Below are positions 1-7,828 of a stretch of DNA of 64,000 nucleotides, in pieces. Position numbers and translations under genes: made by a program. The stretch's first letter is position 1. Each line of letters starts with the position of its first letter. The stretch is taken from assembly GCF_003254295.1 (NCBI RefSeq), contig NZ_QKZO01000003.1:1-64000 (forward strand), given 5' to 3'. The notes under the pieces are model-generated. The model had not been told where the DNA came from, ran no database searches, and saw nothing but the letters and a program-made list of their open reading frames with translations. The stretch comes from Rhodobacter capsulatus (GTDB taxonomy: Bacteria; Pseudomonadota; Alphaproteobacteria; Rhodobacterales; Rhodobacteraceae).

Positions 1-50
1 GGTACGCGAGCTTCTCCTGATACTTGACTTGGACAGATGGCTTCTTCCTC

Positions 51-169
51 GGTTTGGTGGTCATAGCGTTGGCTAAACACCCGATCCCATCCCGAACTCG
101 GCCGTTAAGGGCCAACACGCCGATGGTACTGCGTCTCAAGACGTGGGAGAGTAGGTCACCGCCAAACCT
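51..169 (+). rRNA. rrf: 5S ribosomal RNA
   Basis: The segment is a complete 5S rRNA. The two ends (GGTTTGGTGG at 51 and CCGCCAAACC near 159-168) pair to form helix I, and the conserved internal block CCCGATCCCATCCCGAACTC is present at 80-99. The length of about 119 nt is normal. The 50 bases before it are 23S-5S spacer, so the 16S and 23S genes lie outside the window to the left. It is followed after about 70 bp by the initiator tRNA, the usual end of an alphaproteobacterial rRNA operon. Confidence 0.95.
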
Positions 170-240
170 AGTAAGAAGCCAAAGTTCTCTCAAAACGATA
201 CCAATAAACCCCGATCGCAAACAAAGCCCTCGGGACATAA

Positions 241-317
<77 letters not shown>

Positions 318-492
318 AAATATACAAACAAGATCAATGCGTTATGCCTCGCCCTCGCGGGGCCCTTTGCATTTGCGCAAAACCCGTGGAAGCACTGTGG
401 AAGCAGAAGGTGCTACATCGGCGCCAAGCAAACGCTGTGGCCGTAACGCAACATGCGGTAATAACTTCCGCACGACGCGATGCCCTATTCCC
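318..492. other. rRNA operon trailer, no gene seen
   Basis: No coding sequence is supported here. A short GC hairpin (GCCC-TCGC-GGGC, about 354-366) followed by a T-rich run could be the rRNA operon terminator, but it is weak. The rest of the interval joins the tRNA to the mobile-element relic to the right. Confidence 0.4.
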
Positions 493-708
493 TCAACCGA
501 TACACCTCAGAAGGGCCATAACGATCCTGTAGGCTGGCTCGTAACAAGCCAGCACCCTTGGGTCGGGGTCCACCTCGCCGTGCAGCAGGGCGTTGCGCAT
601 GGTGTAGACCGTTTCGATCAGCCCCGAGAGCAATTCCTCAGGCGTGCATTGAAACTCCGTCGCCCCAACTTGCAGGCGTTCGGCCCCGCCGCGCAAAAGG
701 TCGCGCAT
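493..708 (-). pseudogene. C-terminal fragment of a HEPN-like protein
   Basis: The reading frame gives 71 residues ending in the segment RNALLHGE, which has the R-x4-H arrangement of HEPN ribonuclease domains, then a hydrophobic helix to the stop. The frame stays open upstream of the first ATG and runs directly into a transposase-like segment (GLIGAGRHERSGERTTW), so the true N-terminus of the HEPN gene has been replaced by a piece of an IS256-family element. I infer a broken gene. It could still be translated from the ATG at 708, but nothing supports a function for a lone C-terminal fragment. Confidence 0.5.
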
Positions 709-721
709 GGGGCGCGGGTTC

Positions 722-979
722 CCGTTGCGCCAGGTCGTGCGCTCGCCGCTGCGCTCATGCCGACCGGCGCCGATCAGGCCTTCGACATCCTTCTTCGCTA
801 CGATCGATCCACTGGATCGATCGCTTTACGCTCGAAGTCCATGAGCAGCGGCAAGACGGCCTCGGCGAGGCTGCGTGAGGCAAATCGCCCTGATCGTGCT
901 TGGCCATCAGCTCGGACAGGTCCATGCCTCGCCATGGTCACTCGAACCCGTGGCGTTCCCATGGCTCGATCTTGGTCAT
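722..979 (-). pseudogene. frameshifted 5' fragment of an IS256-family transposase
   Basis: Three reading frames together reconstruct the start of an IS256 (mutator-type) transposase: MTKIEPWERHGF from the ATG at 979, then DLSELMAKHDQGD, then RSLAEAVLPLLM, then DVEGLIGAGRHERSGERTTW. This order is the N-terminal 60-70 residues of the family. At least two frameshifts and an in-frame stop separate the pieces, and the rest of the transposase is absent, so it is an inactive relic. It lies between the HEPN-like fragment and the IS110 element. Confidence 0.65.
801..823. repeat. perfect 10-bp inverted repeat inside the transposase relic
   Basis: CGATCGATCC at 801-810 and GGATCGATCG at 814-823 form a perfect palindrome around ACT. 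It falls exactly where the transposase reading frame is disrupted. It may be the scar of the lesion that inactivated the element, or a chance operator-like sequence. Confidence 0.7.
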
Positions 980-1180
980 CGGGGGCTCCGTAGGGTTCGT
1001 AGTTGAAGCGTCGAAACTCCACCTTGATCTTACACCTCGATGGCCACCCGGGATCACACCGCTGGCGGCGATGAAATTACACCATTTAGCGTAATCGCCA
1101 TACCGAACTACCTCATCTCGTATCGAGAAAGCCACTGGATGCTTTGGCAGCTGCTGAGGCCAGGAAAAGGAGGATTTGGA

Positions 1181-2212
1181 ATGGGAGTGTACGCTGCATT
1201 GGATGTGTCGCAGGAAGAGACGGCAATCTGCGTGGTGGACGCGGACGGCATGATCCTGGGCGAAGCGAAGGTGCCGACCTGTCCTGACGCCATCGACCGT
1301 TGGCTGCGTGACCGGTTCGATGATGTCGAACGGGTCGGAATGGAAACCGGTCCGCTTGCCGTCTGGCTCTGGAACGCCTTGGCTGAGCGCACCCTCCCGA
1401 TCATCTGCTTGGACGCGCGTCATGCCCACGGCGTCCTGAAGATGATGCCGAACAAGACGGACCGGCATGATGCCCGTGGGCTTGCCCAGATCGTACGCAC
1501 GGGTTGGTTCAAGGCCGTGCAGATCAAGAGCCACGCTGCCTATGTCAACCGGGCCATGTTGACGGCGCGCGAAGCGCTTGTCGGCATGCGCGTTCGGCTG
1601 GAGAACGAGATCAGGGGGCTCCTGAAAACCTTCGGCGTGATGTTCGGCAAACGGGTGGGTGGGTTCAAGCGCCGCGCCGAGGAAATCTTCGACAACGAAT
1701 TGTCGGTTGCTCCCGAGCTCGTTCCCGTCTTCGCGGCTCTCATGCAGGCGAGGCGGGACATTCTGACCCAGATAGCGGCTTTGGACAGTCGTATCCGGGC
1801 CGTTGCCAAGACCCACGAGACGGTCCGCCTGTTGATGACGGCGCCGGGTGTCGGCGCCATAACGGCCATGGCGGTGGTCGCTGCCTTCGATGATGCCTCA
1901 CGCTTCCGAAGATCCTCCAGCGTGGGCGCCTATCTGGGACTGACACCGAGGCGATACGAATCCGGCGAAGTCAGTCGAAACGGTCGAGTTTCCAAACGCG
2001 GCGACACATTCACGCGAAAATGCCTGTACGAGGCGGCGAACGCGATCTTCTGTCGTGCCATCGGTGGCCACCGTCTCCGTGACTGGGCCAAGGCAATTGC
2101 CGAGAGGACAGGGCCGCGGAAAGCCAAGGTGGCGCTCGCGAGGAAGCTCGCGGTGATCCTGCACGCCATGTGGATCAACAACACGCCCTACCGGGAGGCG
2201 GCAATGCCGTGA
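1181..2212 (+). CDS. IS110-family transposase (DEDD recombinase)
   Basis: A 343-residue IS110-family transposase, a complete length for the family. The N-terminal RuvC-like DEDD domain shows D8 (YAALDVS), E55 (GMETG), and D94/D97 (NKTDRHDARGLAQ). The C-terminal domain begins with an APGVGAITA segment and carries the serine-rich RRSSSVGAYLGLTP motif near residues 242-255, which holds the family's catalytic serine. The ATG at 1181 is chosen because AAAAGGAGG lies 8-17 bases upstream and the protein then starts with the family's usual first residues. No frameshift is seen, so the protein is probably functional. Members use an element-encoded RNA to choose donor and target. Confidence 0.93.
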   Translation: MGVYAALDVSQEETAICVVDADGMILGEAKVPTCPDAIDRWLRDRFDDVERVGMETGPLAVWLWNALAERTLPIICLDARHAHGVLKMMPNKTDRHDARGLAQIVRTGWFKAVQIKSHAAYVNRAMLTAREALVGMRVRLENEIRGLLKTFGVMFGKRVGGFKRRAEEIFDNELSVAPELVPVFAALMQARRDILTQIAALDSRIRAVAKTHETVRLLMTAPGVGAITAMAVVAAFDDASRFRRSSSVGAYLGLTPRRYESGEVSRNGRVSKRGDTFTRKCLYEAANAIFCRAIGGHRLRDWAKAIAERTGPRKAKVALARKLAVILHAMWINNTPYREAAMP

Positions 2213-2470
2213 CAACGCCGCTGAAATTGACGCGGGTCCCTCGCGTGTAGAAATGCGTCCAGCCGGGACGCGCGGCGAGGAAGAGATCGCTCCACGGACT
2301 GCGGCTCCGACCGCGCACACCATTTCGATCCTTCCAACCCTGAACGCAAAAATGCGGCCCCGAGCGGTGACCGCGGAGAGAATCTCAGAGCCCGGCGCGC
2401 AGGACAAAACAAAGGGAGATCAGCACTTGACCAAGGCGATTAGAGAAGCACCGTGGACACTGCCGCGGAG
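2213..2470 (+). ncRNA. candidate IS110 guide (bridge/seek) RNA region
   Basis: The non-coding 3' flank of the transposase holds several perfect short hairpins: ACGCG with CGCGT (about 2229-2245), GCGTCC with GGACGC (about 2256-2272), and GCGGT with ACCGC (about 2364-2376). No open frame here looks coding. IS1111-type members of the IS110 family carry their guide RNA in this position. The RNA limits and guide loops are inference only. Confidence 0.35.
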
Positions 2471-2664
2471 GGCCCGGAGGGATGGCGATCGATACCGTGT
2501 CAAGAAACCATGAACCGGGGCGCCGTGTCGCGATGCCTGCCGTCTGCCGGAAAAGACTTGCCTGGCGCTCGAAGCTGGACCTCCTGCGGATCATCCCTTA
2601 CCATCAGAATGGTCTGCTCGCTCGCAGCGGCATCTACCCCATCGACATTCTGGAGGATCTACGC

Positions 2665-3675
2665 ATGCAGTTCGTTTCTTTCAAATCCCTTGCGGGAGCC
2701 GCGCTTGCGGTCGGCCTGATGGCGCAGGGAGTTGTGGCGCAAGACCTGCAGTTTTTCAGGATCGGAACCGGAGGCACGGCCGGGACCTACTACCCGATCG
2801 GCGGTCTGATCGCGAACGCGATTTCCAATCCGCCGGGATCGCGCGCCTGCGAGGATGGTGGATCTTGCGGCGTGCCCGGGCTGATCGCCACTGCGGTGGC
2901 CTCGAACGGGTCGGTCGGCAACGTGAATTCGATCAACGGCGGCACGCTTGAGGCAGGCTTCAGCCAGTCCGACGTCGCCTTCTGGGCGCAGACCGGAACC
3001 GGCATCTGGGAAGGTCAGCCGCCGGTCGAAAAGCTGCGGCTGATCGCGACCCTTTACCCCGAAAGCATCCATCTGGTCGCCACCAAGGCGTCGGGCATCA
3101 CCTCGGTCGCCGATCTCAAGGGCAAGCGGGTGTCGCTTGACGAGCCGGGATCGGGCACGCTGGTCGATGCCAAGATCATTCTGGGCGCGTTCGGCCTGAC
3201 CGAAGCCGACATCACGCCGGAATATCTGAAACCCGATCAGGCCTCTGACCGGATGCGCGACAGGGCGATGGACGCGTTCTTCTTCGTGGGCGGCTATCCG
3301 GCCGGTGCGATCGCCGAACTGTCCAGCCAGCACGAGGTGGTGATGGTTCCGATCACCGGCCCCGAGGTCGATGCGCTGCGCGCCCAATACAAGTTCTTCG
3401 CCAATGACGTGGTTCCGGCGGGCACCTACAAGGGCCAGGACGCCGAAGTGCCCACCCTGTCGGTCGGCGCGCAGCTGGTGACCTCGGCCGATCTCTCCGA
3501 AGAGCTGGTCTACGGCATCACCAAGGCGATGTTCAACGAAACCACCCAGAAGCTGTTTGCCAACGGTCATTCCAAGGGCAAGTTCATCACGCTGGAAAAT
3601 GCGGTGCAGGGTGCGGGGATCCCGTTCCATCCGGGTGCCGAAAAGTTCTATAGGGAAGTCGGCGCGATCAAGTGA
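2665..3675 (+). CDS. TAXI-family TRAP transporter solute receptor
   Basis: A 336-residue periplasmic binding protein that delivers a substrate to the TRAP permease encoded next door. The first 25 residues form a signal peptide ending in VVAQ. The mature protein begins FRIGTGGTAGTYYPIGGLIA, the hallmark start of the TAXI subfamily, and includes ATLYPE and a SLDEPGSGT segment. The start at 2665 has GGAGG 9 bases upstream and gives a clean signal peptide; an in-frame extension to 2482 has no such features. TAXI receptors often bind glutamate or other dicarboxylates, but the ligand cannot be read from the sequence. It lies just right of the IS110 element, which may have altered its upstream control. 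Confidence 0.92.
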   Translation: MQFVSFKSLAGAALAVGLMAQGVVAQDLQFFRIGTGGTAGTYYPIGGLIANAISNPPGSRACEDGGSCGVPGLIATAVASNGSVGNVNSINGGTLEAGFSQSDVAFWAQTGTGIWEGQPPVEKLRLIATLYPESIHLVATKASGITSVADLKGKRVSLDEPGSGTLVDAKIILGAFGLTEADITPEYLKPDQASDRMRDRAMDAFFFVGGYPAGAIAELSSQHEVVMVPITGPEVDALRAQYKFFANDVVPAGTYKGQDAEVPTLSVGAQLVTSADLSEELVYGITKAMFNETTQKLFANGHSKGKFITLENAVQGAGIPFHPGAEKFYREVGAIK

Positions 3676-3758
3676 TCGGCCTGTTCTGAATCGACCGGGA
3701 ACGCGATCGCAACAGCCGATCGCGTTTCTTTCACTACACGAGCCTTGAGGATACCCCG

Positions 3759-5819
3759 ATGAGTGACGGCAAACGCGCGATGACCGCAGCGGAGCTTGCA
3801 GCGATCGAAGAACAGTTCGATCCCGAAGCGCGCTTTCGCACTGTCACGCGGCCCGTGGCCACTCTGGCGGGGGTGATCCTCTTCGCGCTGGCCTGCTATC
3901 ACTACTATACCTCCGGTTTCGGCATTCCGCGCGCCACCACCCATCGCGGCATCCACATGGGGGTGTCGCTGCTTCTGATCTTCCTCAGCTTTGCCGCGCT
4001 GTCATCACGGCGACACAGGACACACGGTTTTGCCGTGCTTGGCCTGCCGGTCACGGACTGGCTTTTCGGCCTCGGGGCAGTGGTCAGCGCGCTTTATGTG
4101 CCCTGGATCTATGATCAGCTCGCCTTCCGCATCGGCAATCCGCTGCAGATCGACGTGGTCATGGGGACGATCCTTCTGGTGACCCTGTTCGAGGCCGTGC
4201 GCCGGTCGATGGGCTGGCCCTTGCCCCTCATCGCGCTGATGTTCATCGGATATGCCTATTTCGGCCAGTCGATGCCGGGGATCTTCGTGCATCCCGGAGC
4301 GGACTGGTCGGGGATCGTCAACCACCTTTACCTTTCGTCACAGGGTGTCTACGGCACCGCGCTGGGGGTCATCGCGACCTATGTGTTCCATTTCGTGCTG
4401 TTCGGGGCGATGGCGCAGCGTATCGGACTGGGGCAGCTCTTCATCGACCTGGCGACGGCGCTGACCGGGCGCTTTTCCGGCGGGCCGGCGAAAGTGTCGG
4501 TGGTGTCTTCGGCGCTTCTGGGGTCGATCTCGGGCTCGTCCATCGCCAACACGGTGACCACCGGCGCGCTGACCATTCCCACGATGATCAAGATCGGCTT
4601 CCGGCGTCATTTCGCGGCGGCGGTCGAGGCGGCCTCGTCCACCGGCGGTCAGATCACCCCGCCGGTGATGGGGGCGGTGGCGTTCCTGATGGTCGAGTAT
4701 CTGGGCATCCCGCTGCGCACCATCCTGATTGCGGCCATCGTGCCCGCCTTCATGCACTTTTTCGGGGTGCTGGTTCAGGTGCATCTGGAGGCGAAGCGAC
4801 TGGGCATCCGCGGCCTGCGCAAGGAAGAATTGCCGAACGCCATGCAGGTGCTGCGCAAGGGCTGGCTGGCGATGCTGCCGCTGATCCTGCTGGTTTACAT
4901 GCTGATGTCGGGGCGCACGCCGTTTCTGGCCGCCTTCTGGGCGATCACCGCCTGTATCGTGATCTATGCCATTCAGCGGGTGATGGCGGCGGGGCTGGCC
5001 AAGGGCGCCCGCGAGTTTGCGGCGGGCATCTACGAGAGCTTCATCTCGGGCGCCAAGGGCGCGCTTGCCGTGACGGCGGCGGCGGCGCTGGTGGGGGTTG
5101 TCATCGGCGTTGTCACGCTGACGGGCATCGGCTTCAAGATCGCGTTCATGCTGACCGGCGTGGCCCAGGGTTGGGCCGAAAGCACCCATGCTTTCCTCGC
5201 CTTCCTGCCGATCGAACTGTTCAGCATGTCCACGCTCGCGCTCTTGTTCACGCTGATGATGACGGCGGTGGTCTGCATCTTGATGGGCTGCGGGATTCCG
5301 ACGACGGCAAACTATATCATCATGGTCGCCGTGGCTGCCCCGGTCCTCTCGATGATGAATGTCGAGCCGCTCGTGGCGCATTTCTTCGTGTTCTACTTCG
5401 GCGTGCTGGCGGATGTGACGCCCCCGGTGGCGATGGCCGCCTATGCCGCCGCAGGGATCGCCGGGGCCAATGCGTTCAAGGCCGGCAACACCGCGTTCCG
5501 CCTTTCGATGGGCAAGGCGCTGGTGCCGTTCATGTTCGTGTTCTCGCCGTCCTTGCTGCTGGTGACGGCAGATTTCAGCTGGGGGTCGTTCGCGCTGGCG
5601 TTTAGCGGGGCAGTCCTCGGCATCATCGCGCTGTCGGCGGCCATCACCAACTGGCTGCTGCGCCCGCTGCTGCTGATCGAGCGGGTGGCGCTGCCGATTG
5701 CGGCGCTGCTGATGATCGCGCCCGAGATGGTTTCCACCGCGATCGGGGCGGTCATCCTGATGGCGGTGACCCTGCGTCAGTGGCTTGCGGGCCGAGCCCG
5801 ATCTCCCGCCGTCCCCTGA
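3759..5819 (+). CDS. TRAP transporter permease, fused 4TM/12TM type
   Basis: A 686-residue inner-membrane protein in which the small and large TRAP membrane subunits are fused, as is normal for TAXI systems. Many hydrophobic segments are visible. The large-subunit part holds the conserved GSISGSSIANTVTTGALTIP and PPVMGAVAFLMVEYLG blocks (about residues 250-315) and GCGIPTTANYIIMVAVAAP near residue 510. It is the sodium- or proton-coupled importer partner of the receptor at 2665, 83 bp upstream, and the two form an operon. Confidence 0.93.
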   Translation: MSDGKRAMTAAELAAIEEQFDPEARFRTVTRPVATLAGVILFALACYHYYTSGFGIPRATTHRGIHMGVSLLLIFLSFAALSSRRHRTHGFAVLGLPVTDWLFGLGAVVSALYVPWIYDQLAFRIGNPLQIDVVMGTILLVTLFEAVRRSMGWPLPLIALMFIGYAYFGQSMPGIFVHPGADWSGIVNHLYLSSQGVYGTALGVIATYVFHFVLFGAMAQRIGLGQLFIDLATALTGRFSGGPAKVSVVSSALLGSISGSSIANTVTTGALTIPTMIKIGFRRHFAAAVEAASSTGGQITPPVMGAVAFLMVEYLGIPLRTILIAAIVPAFMHFFGVLVQVHLEAKRLGIRGLRKEELPNAMQVLRKGWLAMLPLILLVYMLMSGRTPFLAAFWAITACIVIYAIQRVMAAGLAKGAREFAAGIYESFISGAKGALAVTAAAALVGVVIGVVTLTGIGFKIAFMLTGVAQGWAESTHAFLAFLPIELFSMSTLALLFTLMMTAVVCILMGCGIPTTANYIIMVAVAAPVLSMMNVEPLVAHFFVFYFGVLADVTPPVAMAAYAAAGIAGANAFKAGNTAFRLSMGKALVPFMFVFSPSLLLVTADFSWGSFALAFSGAVLGIIALSAAITNWLLRPLLLIERVALPIAALLMIAPEMVSTAIGAVILMAVTLRQWLAGRARSPAVP

Positions 5820-5896
5820 CAGGACCGCCGGAAAGAGCTGCGATGAGGGCCGCAATCAGATCCCCGAGATGGCGTGAACGGGGTGTTCAGGGCGAC

Positions 5897-6229
5897 CTAC
5901 GCCATCGAAAAGGAAATCCCGCAGCCGCAGCTGGCCGTCGCATTCGGGTTTTGCACCACGAACCGCGCCCCGATCAGCTCTTGCGTGTAGTCGATCACCG
6001 CATCTTGCAAAAACGGCAGGCTGACCGGGTCGATCAGCACGCGCTGGCCTTCCCCCTCGATCACCAGATCATCGGGCGCGGCAACCTCTTCCAGTTTCAG
6101 GTCATATTGAAACCCCGAACAGCCGCCGCCCTCGACCGCGACGCGCAGCGCCCTGGGCGTGGCTTCCTGCGCATTCAGTTTCGCCAGACGCGCAAAGGCG
6201 CGGGGGGTGACTTTCGGCGGCAATAGCAT
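5897..6229 (-). CDS. erpA: A-type iron-sulfur cluster carrier (ErpA/HesB family)
   Basis: A 110-residue HesB/IscA-fold protein that passes Fe-S clusters to apoproteins in the cytoplasm. The three ligand cysteines are present: C37 in GGGCSGFQYDL, and C101 and C103 in the C-terminal SCGCGISF. The length is typical. It is transcribed divergently from the dGTPase-like gene. ErpA is the likeliest subfamily given the GGGCSG and NPNATASCGCG pattern, but IscA-type assignment is possible. Confidence 0.88.
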   Translation of the reverse strand: MLLPPKVTPRAFARLAKLNAQEATPRALRVAVEGGGCSGFQYDLKLEEVAAPDDLVIEGEGQRVLIDPVSLPFLQDAVIDYTQELIGARFVVQNPNATASCGCGISFSMA

Positions 6230-6302
6230 CGGGTTGGACCTGTTCTGTTGTTCCCTTTAGAGTATAGGAGGGGGCATGCCCTGCGACAAGGTGAGGTGAG
6301 AG

Positions 6303-7451
6303 ATGCTGCAACCCTATGCCTGCAATCCCGAGGCCAGCCGGGGCCGGCTTTTCGCCGAAAGCTATTCCACCTTCCGCACTCCGTTTCAGCGCGACCGCGA
6401 CCGGATCATCCATTCCTCGGCGTTCCGGCGGCTGAAACACAAGACCCAGGTCTTTGTCGAACACGAGGGCGATTATTACCGCACCCGGCTGACCCATACG
6501 ATCGAGGTGGCGCAGGTGGCGCGCACGATCGCAGGCGCGCTCGGTCTGAACACCGATCTGGCCGAGGCGGTTGCCTTGGCGCATGATCTGGGCCATCCGC
6601 CCTTCGGCCATACCGGCGAGGATGCGCTGGCGCTCTTGATGGAGCCTTACGGCGGGTTCGATCACAACGCCCAGGCGCTGCGGATCGTGACGCGGCTCGA
6701 ACGCCATTACGCCGATTTCGACGGGCTCAATCTGACCTGGGAGACGCTCGAGGGCATCGCCAAGCACAACGGCCCGGTGGCGCAGCCGTGGAATTACGCC
6801 CTGGCCGAGGTGAATGCGCAATGGGATCTGGAACTGACCACCAATGCCAGCGCCGAGGCGCAGGTGGCGGCGGTGGCCGATGACTGCGCCTACAACCACC
6901 ATGACCTGCACGACGGCCTGCGCGCCGGGCTGTTCACCGAAGCCGACCTGTGCGACTTGCCGGTTCTGGGCGAGTGTTTTGCCACGGTGGACAAGCTTTA
7001 CCCGGGGCTTGATCCGATGCGGCGCCGCCACGAGGCCTTGCGGCGGGTCTTCGGCGTGATGGTCGAAGACGTGATCGCGGTGGCGAAGAACCGGCTTGAC
7101 GCTTTGCGACCGCGCCATGTCGACGAGATCCGCGCGATGCAGGGGCCGATCATCCGGTTTTCCAAGCCGCTTTACCAGAACATCAAGGCGATCAAGGGGT
7201 TCCTGTTCACCCGGATGTATCGCGCGCCGACCGTGGTGGTGGAACGGCAGCGGGTGACGGCGATGGTGAATGCGCTTTTCCCGCTTTTCCTTGAGCGCCC
7301 CGAGCTTCTGCCCGAGGATTGGCAGGCCGATGTCGCCCGCGCGCGGGCCAAGGGGAATTCGGAACTGGCGCGCACGGTTCTGGATTACGTCGCGGGCATG
7401 ACCGACCGCTTCGCGATCCAGGAACATCACCGGCTCTTCGGCGAGGACTGA
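6303..7451 (+). CDS. dGTPase-like HD-domain triphosphohydrolase
   Basis: A 382-residue deoxyguanosinetriphosphate triphosphohydrolase-like protein, expected to split dNTPs into deoxynucleoside and tripolyphosphate. The N-terminal RDRIIHSSAFRRLKHKTQVF motif is followed by the metal-binding HD signature: THTIEVAQ near residue 65, ALAHDLGHPPFGHTGE near residues 91-106, and a later DD (VADDCAYNHHD). The length and motifs fit the type 2 subfamily common in alphaproteobacteria. GAGGTGAG lies just upstream of the ATG. Confidence 0.92.
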   Translation: MLQPYACNPEASRGRLFAESYSTFRTPFQRDRDRIIHSSAFRRLKHKTQVFVEHEGDYYRTRLTHTIEVAQVARTIAGALGLNTDLAEAVALAHDLGHPPFGHTGEDALALLMEPYGGFDHNAQALRIVTRLERHYADFDGLNLTWETLEGIAKHNGPVAQPWNYALAEVNAQWDLELTTNASAEAQVAAVADDCAYNHHDLHDGLRAGLFTEADLCDLPVLGECFATVDKLYPGLDPMRRRHEALRRVFGVMVEDVIAVAKNRLDALRPRHVDEIRAMQGPIIRFSKPLYQNIKAIKGFLFTRMYRAPTVVVERQRVTAMVNALFPLFLERPELLPEDWQADVARARAKGNSELARTVLDYVAGMTDRFAIQEHHRLFGED

Positions 7452-7461
7452 GCGCGCAGTC

Positions 7462-7511
7462 GCGTATTTGCGCCAAGAAAAAACACATGGGTTTCCTTGG
7501 TGCAAATACGC
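7462..7511. repeat. short hairpin repeat, R1-related, after the dGTPase-like gene
   Basis: GCGTATTTGCGCCAAG (7462-7477) is nearly mirrored by CTTGGTGCAAATACGC (7496-7511). The arm resembles the inner arm of the R1 palindromes at 30093 and 48776. It follows the stop codon of the dGTPase-like gene by 10 bp and may act as a transcript end. Confidence 0.7.
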
Positions 7512-7569
7512 CCTTCGTCACGCGCGCAAAATGCGCCGCCCCCCGGGGCAAGGGGACGGCGCACCGGTC

Positions 7570-7734
7570 TCAGCCCCTGTCGGCGTCGTAGTCGCCTTCG
7601 TGACCGAAGGCGTCCTTGTTCGCCTTTTTCTGGATCTTGATGTCGCCGGGGCTCGCGCCCTCCTCGGTCATCCGGGTGATGATCTTGTCGGCGGCCTTCT
7701 GACGTTTCTTGTCCATCACATCGTCGTCGGACAT
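7570..7734 (-). CDS. small charged hypothetical protein (54 aa)
   Basis: A short frame starts at the ATG at 7734, with GAGG spaced a few bases upstream on the minus strand, and ends at 7570. The 54-residue product begins MSDDDVMDKKRQKAADK and ends GHEGDYDADRG; it is strongly charged with no hydrophobic segment. I do not recognise a family. The ribosome site, codon use like the neighbours, and isolation from other frames make it a plausible gene. It may share a transcript with no neighbour, since prfC starts further left-to-right in another unit. Confidence 0.6.
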   Translation of the reverse strand: MSDDDVMDKKRQKAADKIITRMTEEGASPGDIKIQKKANKDAFGHEGDYDADRG

Positions 7735-7828
7735 GGCATCCTCCAAACTGTTCAGACATGCGGCCTGTGCCGCGCCGTCAGTCTAACACAACTTTAACGC
7801 GTGCGCCATGCCTTCCGGCGCGGGGCCC

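Larger units (their letters stand above)
1100..2480 (+). mobile_element. IS110-family insertion sequence (approximate limits)
   Basis: An intact IS110-type transposase gene (1181-2212) has a short 5' flank and a roughly 250-bp structured 3' flank. IS110 elements lack terminal inverted repeats and target duplications, so limits cannot be read directly. The left limit is placed just after sequence that looks like the end of the older IS256 relic (around 1095). The right limit is placed before the leader of the TRAP receptor gene. A long non-coding 3' flank with a short 5' flank is the IS1111-like arrangement. Confidence 0.5.

Noticed and set aside
938-1816. Long minus-strand frame (292 codons) across the IS110 transposase
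   Set aside because: It is the antisense shadow of a GC-rich transposase gene, has no ribosome site and no family motif.
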